A stretch of 64,000 nucleotides of DNA from Streptomyces uncialis (GTDB lineage: Bacteria > Actinomycetota > Actinomycetes > Streptomycetales > Streptomycetaceae): NCBI RefSeq assembly GCF_036250755.1, contig NZ_CP109583.1:1550001-1614000 (forward strand), read 5' to 3'. This document shows positions 28,910 to 37,616 of this stretch, piece by piece. A model generated the notes under the pieces. It saw only the letters and a list, made by a program, of their open reading frames with translations, searched no databases and had not been told where the DNA came from. The number at the start of each line of letters is the position of its first letter. Position 1 is the stretch's first letter. The position numbers and the translations under genes are program-made.

Positions 28910-29236
28910 ATGGACGACCTGACGGAGATGCTGAAAGGCACGCTCGAAGGGTGCGTGCTCGAAATCATCGGCGGCGAGGAGACCTACGGGTACGCCATCA
29001 CCCGTCAGCTGAACGAGCTCGGCTTCGCGGACGTCGTCGAGGGGACGGTGTACACCATCCTGCTGCGACTGGAGCGGAACAAACTCGTCCAGGTGACGAA
29101 ACGGCCGTCCGGGGTGGGTCCGCCGCGCAAGTTCTACGCGCTCAACGACGCCGGACGCGAGGAGCTCGCGAAGTTCTGGGCGAAATGGCAGTACGTCTCA
29201 TCACGCATCGACAAGCTCAAGGAGGGCGGGAGATGA
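28910..29236 (+). CDS. PadR-family transcriptional regulator
   Basis: 108 residues: a compact PadR winged helix with MLKGTLEGCVLEIIGG, ETYGYAITRQLNELG, VVEGTVYTILLRLER and the wing FYALNDAGREELAKF. GGGGAGGA ribosome site before the ATG at 28910. Its TGA overlaps the next ATG. Likely represses the DUF1048 and ABC-exporter genes downstream in response to a toxic ligand, as in other PadR-DUF1048-ABC clusters. Confidence 0.92.
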   Translation: MDDLTEMLKGTLEGCVLEIIGGEETYGYAITRQLNELGFADVVEGTVYTILLRLERNKLVQVTKRPSGVGPPRKFYALNDAGREELAKFWAKWQYVSSRIDKLKEGGR

Positions 29237-29589
29237 ACTTCTGGGAGACCGTCACAGGCAGTGATCTCACCAGGGACTGGCAGGCGTTCGAGGCCCGGGC
29301 CGAGGCCCTGCCGGACGACTACCGGGCGGCGTGGGAACAGATCAAGGGCCACCTCCATCCCCATGGGGACTTCACCGGCCGCAACCTGATGCCGATCCTC
29401 GACGCCGCCCTGGGGCTGCTCGAAGAGACGGCGGCGGACGGGCAGAGCGTCCATGAGGTCCTCGGCGACGACATCCGGGGCTTCTGCGCGGCGCTCGCCG
29501 GTGGAGAGGGTGCTCGAACCTATCGCGACCGGTGGCGCGAGCAGTTGAACAGGAACGTCGCCAGGAAACTGAGCCGGCTGGGAGGCTGA
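29233..29589 (+). CDS. DUF1048-family protein (first copy)
   Basis: 118 residues, helical: WQAFEARAEALPDDYRAAWEQIKGHL followed by MPILDAALGLLEETAADGQSVHEVLGDDIRGFC, the DUF1048 hallmark. Overlaps PadR by 4 bases. Role unknown; the family travels with PadR regulators and ABC exporters. Confidence 0.88.
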   Translation: MNFWETVTGSDLTRDWQAFEARAEALPDDYRAAWEQIKGHLHPHGDFTGRNLMPILDAALGLLEETAADGQSVHEVLGDDIRGFCAALAGGEGARTYRDRWREQLNRNVARKLSRLGG

Positions 29590-29590
29590 C

Positions 29591-29920
29591 ATGGGCATCC
29601 AGGACATCATCGAGGGCAAGAAGCAGTGGCGGGCACACACGGCGCGGGTCAAGGCGCTCCCGCCGGACTACCGGATCGTCTACAAGGAGATGCAGAAGTA
29701 CCTGTTCAAGGTCGGACCGGTCGACCTGCCCGACGGGCCCCTGCTCCCCGGGATCGTCGACTTCTTCGAGGAAGGCGCCGCCGAGGGCAAGGGCGTCCTG
29801 CAACTCATCGGCAACGACGTCGCCGCGTTCTGCGACGACCTGGTCAAGGACTCACGCACCTACGCGGACATCCACCAGGAGTCCATCAGCAGGGACCCCG
29901 CCGGTACGGCCGAGAAGTAG
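29591..29920 (+). CDS. DUF1048-family protein (second copy)
   Basis: 109 residues, paralogous to its neighbour: KALPPDYRIVYKEMQKYLFKVG and VDFFEEGAAEGKGVLQLIGNDVAAFCDDL. Starts one base after the first copy's stop, so translation is coupled. The DUF1048 pair may act as a heterodimer (inference). Confidence 0.88.
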   Translation: MGIQDIIEGKKQWRAHTARVKALPPDYRIVYKEMQKYLFKVGPVDLPDGPLLPGIVDFFEEGAAEGKGVLQLIGNDVAAFCDDLVKDSRTYADIHQESISRDPAGTAEK

Positions 29921-30244
29921 CACCCGTCCCCGCACGCAGTGGACGCAGCGGCCCGCACGCGCGGGTTCGTTCACCTCTGCGCGGCCGCCTCGGCGCGGCG
30001 TGACCAGGCACGAGCCGACCGGCCGCCGGAAGTCGCCACGGACCCTGTCCGCCGGGGTTGTCGACCAGGGCGGCGACACCCGGCTCAGCCCTGCCCAACC
30101 CCCTGGCGAGCAGATGTCCGGCGCCGGGCCGCCCGACCCCGTCGCCCACCACAACACGACTGACGTGCGGTACGGCAGTCACTCGATCCGGGTTCCGCAC
30201 GTCTCCACTCCCCCTGTGTCTCCAGCCTCCGGAAGGAAGCCCTC
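29921..30244. other. Spacer before the ABC exporter genes
   Basis: 324 bp with no gene. Read-through from padR is possible, but the length would allow an own promoter; none is convincing. A strong ribosome site (GGAAGGAAG) lies at its end. Confidence 0.5.
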
Positions 30245-31285
30245 ATGCCTCCATCTGTCATGCCCACACCCAGAAAGGGTGACGGCCGTCCGTCGCCGGC
30301 CGCCGTCCGAGCCGTCGGGCTGCGCAAGTCGTACGGTGAGAAGGCCGTCCTCGACGGTATCGATCTGCGCATCCCGGCCGGGTCCGTGTTCGCGCTGCTC
30401 GGCCCGAACGGCGCCGGGAAGACGACCACCGTCAAGATCCTGTCCACGCTCATCACCGCCGACGCCGGTGATGTGCGCGTGGGCGGTCACGACGTGGCCG
30501 CCGACCCCCAGTCGGTCCGTGCCGCGATCGGTGTCACCGGACAGTTCTCCGCCGTGGACGGCCTGATCACCGGCGAGGAGAACATGCTCCTCATGGCGGA
30601 CCTGCACCACCTGTCCAAGAACGAGGGACGGCGGGTGGCCGCCGAACTCCTGGAGCGCTTCGACCTGGTAGAGGCCGCGAAGAGGCCCGCCTCGGCCTAC
30701 TCCGGCGGGATGAAGCGCCGGCTCGACCTCGCCATGACGCTGGTCGGCAGCCCGCGGATCATCTTCCTCGACGAGCCGACCACCGGCCTCGACCCCCGCT
30801 CCCGTCACAACATGTGGGGCAGCATCCGCGGCCTCGTCGCCGACGGCGTCACCGTCCTGCTCACCACCCAGTACCTGGACGAGGCGGACGAACTCGCCGA
30901 CCGCATCGCCGTGCTGAACGACGGAAGGATCGCCGCCGAGGGCACCGCCGAAGAGCTCAAGCGGCTCATACCCGGCGGGCACATCCGCCTCCGCTTCAAC
31001 GACCCGGCCGCGTACCGTTCCGCCGCCGACGCCCTGCGCGAGGTCATCCTCCCCCGAGCTCTCGGCTCCGCCCGGCCAGGGGGCGTCCCCGACGACGAGG
31101 CACTGTCGCTGTCCATCGCCAGCGACGGCAGCCAGCGCGAACTGCGCTCCGTTCTCGACCGCCTCGACTCCGCAGGCATCGAGGCGGACGAGCTCACCGT
31201 CCATACCCCCGACCTCGACGACGTGTTCTTCGCCCTGACCGGCCCGGCCGGCGTCCCCGACCAGCCGACGGAGAAGACCCGATGA
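30245..31285 (+). CDS. ABC exporter ATP-binding protein, DrrA-like
   Basis: 346 residues. Walker A GPNGAGKTTT (~60), the Q-loop in VTGQFSAVDGLITGEEN, signature YSGGMKRRLDLAM, Walker B IIFLDEPTTGLD and the switch TTQYLDEADEL. The C-terminal ~100 residues form the DrrA-type extra domain (VHTPDLDDVFFALTG). Energises the permease encoded by the next gene, whose ATG overlaps this stop. Family known for export of daunorubicin-like drugs. Confidence 0.92.
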   Translation: MPPSVMPTPRKGDGRPSPAAVRAVGLRKSYGEKAVLDGIDLRIPAGSVFALLGPNGAGKTTTVKILSTLITADAGDVRVGGHDVAADPQSVRAAIGVTGQFSAVDGLITGEENMLLMADLHHLSKNEGRRVAAELLERFDLVEAAKRPASAYSGGMKRRLDLAMTLVGSPRIIFLDEPTTGLDPRSRHNMWGSIRGLVADGVTVLLTTQYLDEADELADRIAVLNDGRIAAEGTAEELKRLIPGGHIRLRFNDPAAYRSAADALREVILPRALGSARPGGVPDDEALSLSIASDGSQRELRSVLDRLDSAGIEADELTVHTPDLDDVFFALTGPAGVPDQPTEKTR

Positions 31286-32073
31286 GCTCCCTGTCCCTCG
31301 CCGTCCGCGACTCGCACACGATGCTGCGCCGCAACCTCCTGCACGCATGGCGCTACCCGTCCGGAACCCTGAACCTGCTGCTCACGCCGATCATGATGCT
31401 GCTGCTCTTCGTCTACATCTTCGGCGACGTGATGAGCGCCGGCATCGGCGGCGGCGGCGCGAACCGCTCCGACTACATCGCCTACATCGTTCCCGGCCTG
31501 CTGCTGATGACCGTCGGCAGCACCGTGATCGGGGCCGCGGTGTCCGTCTGCGTGGACATGACCCAGGGCCTCACCGCCCGATTCCGCACGATGGCGATCC
31601 ACCGGAGCTCCCTGCTCGTCGGGCATGTCGTCGGCGGCGTGTCGCAGTGCATGATGAGCGTGGTCCTCGTCGGCGCCGTCGGGGTGGCCATGGGCTTCCG
31701 GTCCACGAACGCCACGGCACTGGAATGGATCGCGGCGTTCGGGCTGATCACGCTGTTCGCCCTGGCGCTCACCTGGATCGCGGTCGGGATAGGCGCGGCC
31801 AGTCCGAACCCGGAGGCAGCGGGGAACATGGCGATGCCGCTGATCCTCCTGCCGCTCGTCTCCAGCGCGTTCATCCCGGCCGGTACGATGCCGGGCTGGT
31901 TCCGGCCGATCGCCGAGTACCAGCCCTTCACCCCCGCCATCGAGACCCTCCGCGGCCTCCTTCTCGGCACCGGGATCGGCGACAACGGCTGGATCGCGAT
32001 CGCCTGGTGCGTCGGCCTGATCGCGCTCGGCCACCGCTGGTCGACGGCGCAGTTCAACCGCGACCCGAAGTAG
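31282..32073 (+). CDS. ABC exporter permease, DrrB-like
   Basis: 263 residues with six hydrophobic segments. Contains HTMLRRNLLHAWRYPSG before helix 1, and the ABC-2 membrane motif MPLILLPLVSSAFIPAGTMPGWFRPIAEYQPFTP. ATG overlaps the ATPase TGA (31282-31285). With it forms a drug-type exporter in the cytoplasmic membrane. Confidence 0.92.
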   Translation: MSSLSLAVRDSHTMLRRNLLHAWRYPSGTLNLLLTPIMMLLLFVYIFGDVMSAGIGGGGANRSDYIAYIVPGLLLMTVGSTVIGAAVSVCVDMTQGLTARFRTMAIHRSSLLVGHVVGGVSQCMMSVVLVGAVGVAMGFRSTNATALEWIAAFGLITLFALALTWIAVGIGAASPNPEAAGNMAMPLILLPLVSSAFIPAGTMPGWFRPIAEYQPFTPAIETLRGLLLGTGIGDNGWIAIAWCVGLIALGHRWSTAQFNRDPK

Positions 32074-32153
32074 CCGGCCCACGCCGGTAGCGCCCTCTCC
32101 TCCCACCTCGACCTCGCCCGAGCGGCGTCAGCTCCGCCCCGCAACCCCGTCGA

Positions 32154-33365
32154 TCAGCCTTGCTCGCAGTGATCGGGGCTGTGGACGGCAGGTGCCCGGG
32201 CCTTGCGCAGCTGGGTGACCGGCACCGCCGGGGCGAGTGCGAGTGCGATCACTCCCACGAGCAGCAGGGCCGGCCACACGCCCGATCGGTCGATGATGAT
32301 TCCGGCCCCTGCGGCTGCCAGCGAGGCACCGAGGTTCAGCGACGTGTTGATCCATGTCGAGGCTTCCGTCCGGCTGGTCTCCGGAACGATGGTGTCGGCG
32401 ATGAGGTACCCCGTGATCAGGCAGGGGGCGAGGAAGAATCCGACGAGGGCGAGGCCCGCGCCGAAGAGGACCAGGGCGTCCAGCCGGGAGACGAGCACCG
32501 AGGCGAGCCCCATGCTGACGCACAGGGCGAACAGCCTCTCGCCGATTCCGCCTTTGAGGTTCAGATGCCCGTACAGCAGACCTCCGAGAGCGCTTCCGCC
32601 GGCGAAGGCCGCCAGGAGCCAGCCCGAGGCCGCGACCGCGTCGTGTTGCGCGGCGATGGCCGGCGCTGCGATCTCGGCGGCGCCCAGGACACCGCCGACG
32701 CCGAGGATGACGACCAGCACCCTGACGAATCCGGGCCGGCGCAGCGGACGGTCCCCCCGCGCGACACTGCCGCCCGTTCCACGCAGTGCCCCCGACGACG
32801 CGCTGGACGTCATCGCGGCGGTGCCGAGGGAGACCGCTGCCGCGGTCACCCAGAGCCCGGTGCTGGGAGAGCTGACCACGATGACCGCGGTGATGACGAC
32901 GGGACCACCGACGAAGAGGAGGTCCTCGGCCACCGCGTCGATGCTGAACGCCTTGGTCCGCTGATCTCCGGGTGTCGTGAGCGACGCCCAGATCGTCCGC
33001 ATCGCCGCCCCCAGGGGTGGCGACGTCAGTCCGATCACCGCACTGAGAACGGAGAACCAGACATCGGCGACCCCCTCGGCCCGCGCGAGGAACGCGAGAG
33101 CGGTGAAGCCCGAAGCCTGGCCCGTCGCCATCGTGTTGAGCGCGATGCGCTGACCGGCCCGGTCGACGGCCCGGGCCCGCCAGGGAGCGGCGACGACGTT
33201 GGCGATGCCGAACGCCGCGGTCGCGAAACCGGCCTGTGTGTACGAACCCGTGCTTTCCTGGACGGCGAGGAGGAGAGCGAGGCCGCCCATCGCGAGAGCG
33301 GACCGGCCGATCAGGGCGGGGAGAAAGGCGCGAAGCGCACCAGGAAGCAGAAGCACTGCGAACAC
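32154..33365 (-). CDS. MFS transporter
   Basis: 403 residues with about twelve membrane helices. N-terminal half includes FATAAFGIANVVAAPWRARAVDRAGQRIAL, the loop 2-3 MFS signature variant, and the C-terminal half has GERLFALCVSMGLASVLVSRLD. GTG at 33365 is preceded by TTGGAGC. It converges with the DrrB-like gene. Probably an efflux protein; substrate unknown. Confidence 0.82.
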   Translation of the reverse strand: MFAVLLLPGALRAFLPALIGRSALAMGGLALLLAVQESTGSYTQAGFATAAFGIANVVAAPWRARAVDRAGQRIALNTMATGQASGFTALAFLARAEGVADVWFSVLSAVIGLTSPPLGAAMRTIWASLTTPGDQRTKAFSIDAVAEDLLFVGGPVVITAVIVVSSPSTGLWVTAAAVSLGTAAMTSSASSGALRGTGGSVARGDRPLRRPGFVRVLVVILGVGGVLGAAEIAAPAIAAQHDAVAASGWLLAAFAGGSALGGLLYGHLNLKGGIGERLFALCVSMGLASVLVSRLDALVLFGAGLALVGFFLAPCLITGYLIADTIVPETSRTEASTWINTSLNLGASLAAAGAGIIIDRSGVWPALLLVGVIALALAPAVPVTQLRKARAPAVHSPDHCEQG

Positions 33366-33899
33366 GGAGAAGCTCCAATGATGTGCGGCCGCCGCCGTGG
33401 GCGCGACCGCCAGGAATCCGACGGCTTGCAGAGTCCGGAGGGCAGGGGGAGCAACACCCTCGACGGATCAGAACCTGGACGGGAGAGATCCAGGACCGTC
33501 AGATGAACATCACGATGAGCACCCGGAAACGTTAGCAGGCAGCGGTCTTCTCGCCCGCGGGAGAAGCCATGCCCGTGACCTCACCGGCCGTCACATCGAG
33601 CGAGGACCCGCTCGCCCTAAGGGGCGGGGCACCAGGGGGTGTTCTCCGGGTGCGGGTGGGTCTCAGGCAGTGCGCGGGCTGGGCGCGGGCGTGGAAACGG
33701 GTGGAGCCGGTGATGGAGACGCCGGATTCGTCGCCCGGGCTCGGAGCGAGAGGTGCGGAGGTGCGGAGGTGCGGACGGTGACCGGGGTGTCCAAGGGCTG
33801 CCCTTGTGCGGCACCGGTCGCAGCCGTGCGGCGACGGTCCCCGGAGGACATCGAGGCGTTCGGACGGACGGACGGTCCGCGTTCACCGGGAGGGTCGGC
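33366..33899. other. Intergenic, no supported gene
   Basis: About 530 bp between the P450 stop and the MFS start, both minus strand. Contains ggtgcgga repeated three times near 33757-33778. No gene recognised. Confidence 0.5.
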
Positions 33900-35138
33900 T
33901 CACCGCGCCGCGCGGCCCGGGGGGCGCAGCAGAACGGGCAGGGCGAGGACGTCGTTACCGATGAACGACGGCTGCGGGTCCGGAGCGTTCCCCTCGTCCG
34001 CGAGCGCGATGTCCGGGAACCGGTCGAAGAGGGCGGGCAGCGCGATGGCGGCCTCCAGCCGGGCGAGCGGGGCACCGAGGCAGTAGTGGATGCCGTGCCC
34101 GAAGGCCATATGGTCCCTGTCCGCACGGTCGATCCCGAAGCCGTGCGCGGCGTGGTGGAACGACGGGTCCCGGCCGTGCGCCCCGAACCCGATGAGAATG
34201 GCTGCCCCGGCCGCTATGGTGACGCCCTCGCCGAGATCGATGTCACGAAGCGCGAACCGCAGCGGAAGATGGACGACCGGCGGATGGAGCCGCAGGGTCT
34301 CCTCGATGGCATCGGCCCAGCGGGCGGGCTCGGCCAGGATCGCGCTCAGCTGCCGGCGGTGGGTGAGAAGCGCCCGGACCGCGTTCCCGATCAGCGCGAT
34401 CGTGGTCTGGCTCCCGGCGCCGATCATCAGAAGCAGGGTGGAGATCAGCTCCGTCTCGGTGAGCCGGTCACCCTCATGGGCGGCGAGCAGCAGACTGGTC
34501 ATGTCATCGCCGGGCTCCCGCCGCTTCGCCTCCACGAGACGGCTCATGACGGTGATCAGCCCGCTCGCGACGCGCTCCGACTCCTCCTGGGGGACATCGG
34601 TGGCCAGGATCGCGTCGGCGACAGCGAGCACGGCGGGGCGCTGGTCCTCGGGAACGCCGAAGAGATCGCAGATCACACGGGTCGGCACACTGTGCGCGAA
34701 GTGCGCCCGCAGATCCACTGCCGCGCCGTCCTCCAGAGCCTCCAGACCGTCCAGGAGGTCGGTGACGACGGACTCGATCGAGGGCCGCAGGGACGCCATG
34801 CGCCGCGGTGTGAAAGCGGGGCCGATCAACCTCCGTAGCCGGGTGTGCTCGGCCCCCTCGGAGGTGGCCATGGAGCGGACGTCGATCCAGGGGGAGAGCC
34901 AGGGGACGGCGCCCGGCTGGTAGCCGGTCCAGGCGCCACGGGCGTTCCTGGTGACATCGGGATGGGTGACCAGCCGCCTGACGACATCGCCGCGCGTGAC
35001 GGACCAGGCGATGACGTTCTGGGGCAGCCGGACCCGCACGGCGGGCCCGGTGGCGCGGAGTTCCTCGATCTGCTCGTACAGCCGGTCACCTCCGTCGCTG
35101 TCGAGGACCGGGACGGCAGCCTCGTGGCTGGTGGTCAT
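33900..35138 (-). CDS. Cytochrome P450
   Basis: 412 residues, soluble bacterial class. Heme-ligand motif FGHGIHYCLGAPLARLE with Cys353, K-helix EETLR (279-283), and I-helix GAGSQTT (~240-246) in which the usual acidic residue is Gln and the Thr remains. Oxygenates a small substrate using electrons from ferredoxin; no ferredoxin gene is adjacent. ATG at 35138 has CGGAGGTG; an upstream start at 35381 adds basic noise. An orphan P450, possibly linked to a conservon elsewhere or to secondary metabolism. Confidence 0.92.
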   Translation of the reverse strand: MTTSHEAAVPVLDSDGGDRLYEQIEELRATGPAVRVRLPQNVIAWSVTRGDVVRRLVTHPDVTRNARGAWTGYQPGAVPWLSPWIDVRSMATSEGAEHTRLRRLIGPAFTPRRMASLRPSIESVVTDLLDGLEALEDGAAVDLRAHFAHSVPTRVICDLFGVPEDQRPAVLAVADAILATDVPQEESERVASGLITVMSRLVEAKRREPGDDMTSLLLAAHEGDRLTETELISTLLLMIGAGSQTTIALIGNAVRALLTHRRQLSAILAEPARWADAIEETLRLHPPVVHLPLRFALRDIDLGEGVTIAAGAAILIGFGAHGRDPSFHHAAHGFGIDRADRDHMAFGHGIHYCLGAPLARLEAAIALPALFDRFPDIALADEGNAPDPQPSFIGNDVLALPVLLRPPGRAAR

Positions 35139-35505
35139 AGGACACCTCCGGTCACGCGGGGGCGCCCGTCGACGGGAGCGGCCACGCTGGCGCGGTCTCC
35201 CGGGCGCCGGGTCGCGCCGGTGCGTGGATGGATACTTCGCGGCAACGACGGGGAATCGGTACCGGGGATTGTGCTGCGCCCGCACAGGATCGCAAAGAGG
35301 GAAATCGGCCTCTTGTCTGGTTTCTGAGCCGATTTCAGGATTGCTCGACCGTCTGCACGTCCACCGTTGGGCACGGTTCACGGAGACGACGTGCGGGAGC
35401 CGTCTCCGGGCAACGCGGCGAGCCCCTCAGCCCGGCCGTCCGGCCCGCCCCCGGAAGACGCCGCTGGACCGCGTGGTCCCCAAACGGTCCCCAAGACATG
35501 CGGAA
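35139..35505. other. Upstream region of the P450 gene
   Basis: Non-coding. Holds the P450 promoter on the minus strand, but no clear -10/-35 pair can be fixed. Ends at the tRNA terminator. Confidence 0.4.
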
Positions 35506-35535
35506 AGGCGGTACCGGATTTCTCCGATACCGCCT
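35506..35535 (-). terminator. tRNA-Pro terminator
   Basis: 13-bp stem (one C-A mismatch) aggcggtaccgga / tccgataccgcct with a 4-nt loop, beginning 20 bases past the tRNA 3' end in the direction of transcription and followed by TT. Confidence 0.7.
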
Positions 35536-35555
35536 GCGACCTGCGTAGATGCAAG

Positions 35556-35629
<74 letters not shown>

Positions 35630-35754
35630 CTGCTCGTCTGACCTGGGGTTTCCCCTGGCTGAACGCGCAGGGAAACAATACCGCACTCCGGAGCGTGGTC
35701 GCGCACTCCTTTTCCGCTTGACCCCAAGCGCTCTTGAGGTTGCATGGTGTCGGT

Positions 35755-36477
35755 ATGACGACTGCGACGGGCGCCGAGGGGCGCGACACGGCCGGGGCCG
35801 GTTACGGATTCGGGGACCTCGACCGGCTCATGGGGCTGCTGACCGGGGACGAGAAGCACGGTCCGGCCGCCACCTCCACACTGGACGCCCTGTGGGTGCT
35901 GTACGACCGGGTGCTACGGGTCTCCCCCGCGACCGCCGACGCACCGGAGCGGGACCGCTTCCTGCTGTCCAAGGGGCACGGGCCCATGGCGTACTACGCG
36001 GTACTGGCGGCGAAGGGGTTCGTGCCCGTGGAGTGGCTGCCCGGGTTCGGCGCGTACGACTCGCCGCTCGGCCATCATCCGGACCGGATGCTGGTGCCCG
36101 GGGCCGAGATCGGCAGCGGATCACTGGGGCACGGCCTGCCGCTCGCGGTGGGCACCGCGCTCGGGCTGCGGGCACGGGGGCTGACGGACCCCGCGGTCTG
36201 GGTACTGGTCGGGGACGCGGAGCTGGACGAGGGCAGCAACCACGAGGCGATCGCCTTCGCGGGCCCCGCCGGGCTCGACCGGCTGCACACCGTGGTGATC
36301 GACAACGCGTCCGCCAGGTACGGCCGTCCCGGCGGGATCGCCGCCCGTTTCGAGGCCGGAGGGTGGTCGGCGGTGACCGTCGACGGCCGTGATCACGAGG
36401 CCCTGTACGCCGCTTTCACCGCCCCGCACCCCGGGCGCCCGCACGCGGTGATCGCCCGCGTCGACCCCCGCAGCTGA
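35755..36477 (+). CDS. Transketolase, N-terminal (ThDP-binding) subunit
   Basis: 240 residues corresponding to the pyrophosphate-binding half of transketolase: SKGHGPMAYYAVLAAKG, the GSGSLGHGLPLAVGTALG turn, and a ThDP motif VGDAELDEGSNHEAIAFA. The partner half is the next gene, 20 bp away, so a split transketolase heteromer is implied. Start ATG at 35755; a GTG six bases earlier is possible. A housekeeping-type fused transketolase presumably exists elsewhere; this split form often serves special sugar pathways. Confidence 0.88.
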   Translation: MTTATGAEGRDTAGAGYGFGDLDRLMGLLTGDEKHGPAATSTLDALWVLYDRVLRVSPATADAPERDRFLLSKGHGPMAYYAVLAAKGFVPVEWLPGFGAYDSPLGHHPDRMLVPGAEIGSGSLGHGLPLAVGTALGLRARGLTDPAVWVLVGDAELDEGSNHEAIAFAGPAGLDRLHTVVIDNASARYGRPGGIAARFEAGGWSAVTVDGRDHEALYAAFTAPHPGRPHAVIARVDPRS

Positions 36478-36497
36478 GCACGGAAAGGATCATTCTG

Positions 36498-37478
36498 ATG
36501 GACACGATGCGTGACCGCTTCGCCCCGGTCGTCTCCGCACTGCTGGACGAGGACCCCAGGGTCGCGGTCGTCCTCGCCGCGATCGGGGTGGACGGCTTCG
36601 TGGAGGCCGCCCGCCGCCACCCGGACCGGGTGATCGATGTCGGGATTCGCGAACAGCTCCTCATCGGCACGGGCGCGGGACTGGCGCTGGCCGGGCTGCG
36701 GCCCGTCGTCCACACCTTCGCGAGCTTCCTGGTGGAGCGGCCGTTCGAGCAGGTCAAGCTGGACTTCGGGCACCAGGGTGTGGGGGGCGTGCTGGTCAGC
36801 GCGGCGGGCTCCTTCGACTGGCCGTCCGGGGGGTTCACCCATATGTCACCCGGGGATGTCGCGCTGATGGACACCCTCGACGGCTGGACCGTGCACGTCC
36901 CCGGCCACCCCGACGAAGCCGAGACCCTGCTCAGGCACGCCGTCGCCGCGGGCGACGACAAGGTCTATGTACGGCTGTCGGTCCAGTCCAACGCGGCGGC
37001 GTTCCCCGTGGACGGACGGGGGTTCCACCTCGTGCGGGAGGGCGGCCGGGGTGTGGTGCTCGCCGTCGGCACCATGCTGGACCACGTCCTGGCGGCCACG
37101 GAGGGCCTGGACGTCACGGTGCTGTACGCCACGACCGTGCGCCCCTTCGACGCGCGGACCCTGCACCGGGCCGCGCTGGCCGCCACCGGTGGGACGGGGA
37201 CCCCGGACGTCGTGGTCGTGGAGCCGTATCTGGCGGGAACCTCGACCGCCGCCGTGGCGGAGGCCCTGGTGGAGGTGCCGCACCGGGTGCTCGGGCTGGG
37301 CGTGGGCCGCCGTGAGCTGCGCCGCTACGGCACGATCGAGGAGCATGTGGCCGCGCACGGGCTGGACGCCCGCTCCCTGCGCGAGCGGATCTCCGGATTC
37401 CTCGGCACCGGCGGTTCCGGGAACGGTCCTGGCGGAGGTTCCGGTGGAGACACCGGTGAGGAGTCCGTACGAGACTGA
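36498..37478 (+). CDS. Transketolase, C-terminal subunit
   Basis: 326 residues: the pyrimidine-binding half with DVGIREQLLIGTGAGLAL (activating Glu), HTFASFLVERPFEQVKLD and SPGDVALMDTL, then a Gly/Ser-rich tail. Completes the split enzyme with its upstream neighbour; preceded by GGAAAGGA. Converges with the MFS gene. Confidence 0.88.
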   Translation: MDTMRDRFAPVVSALLDEDPRVAVVLAAIGVDGFVEAARRHPDRVIDVGIREQLLIGTGAGLALAGLRPVVHTFASFLVERPFEQVKLDFGHQGVGGVLVSAAGSFDWPSGGFTHMSPGDVALMDTLDGWTVHVPGHPDEAETLLRHAVAAGDDKVYVRLSVQSNAAAFPVDGRGFHLVREGGRGVVLAVGTMLDHVLAATEGLDVTVLYATTVRPFDARTLHRAALAATGGTGTPDVVVVEPYLAGTSTAAVAEALVEVPHRVLGLGVGRRELRRYGTIEEHVAAHGLDARSLRERISGFLGTGGSGNGPGGGSGGDTGEESVRD

Positions 37479-37554
37479 GATCCGGCCGCCGGGCACAGGT
37501 CGTACGGCTTCGTACGGGTTCGTATGACGCGGGGGCGCCTCCTGGACCGGCTCC

Positions 37555-37616
37555 GACCGGTCGCGGTGCCGGGCCCTACCGGTCGCGTTCGGGGCTTACC
37601 GGTCGCGGTCCGGGGG
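37555..37616. repeat. Degenerate ~20-bp repeats in the convergent gap
   Basis: Three imperfect copies of an accggtcgcg-centred unit between the transketolase stop and the end of the MFS gene. Confidence 0.6.

Noticed and set aside
33900..35138. P450 as the conservon's fifth gene
   Set aside because: About 10 kb away from cvnD with many unrelated genes between; the conservon here ends with a GAF gene.
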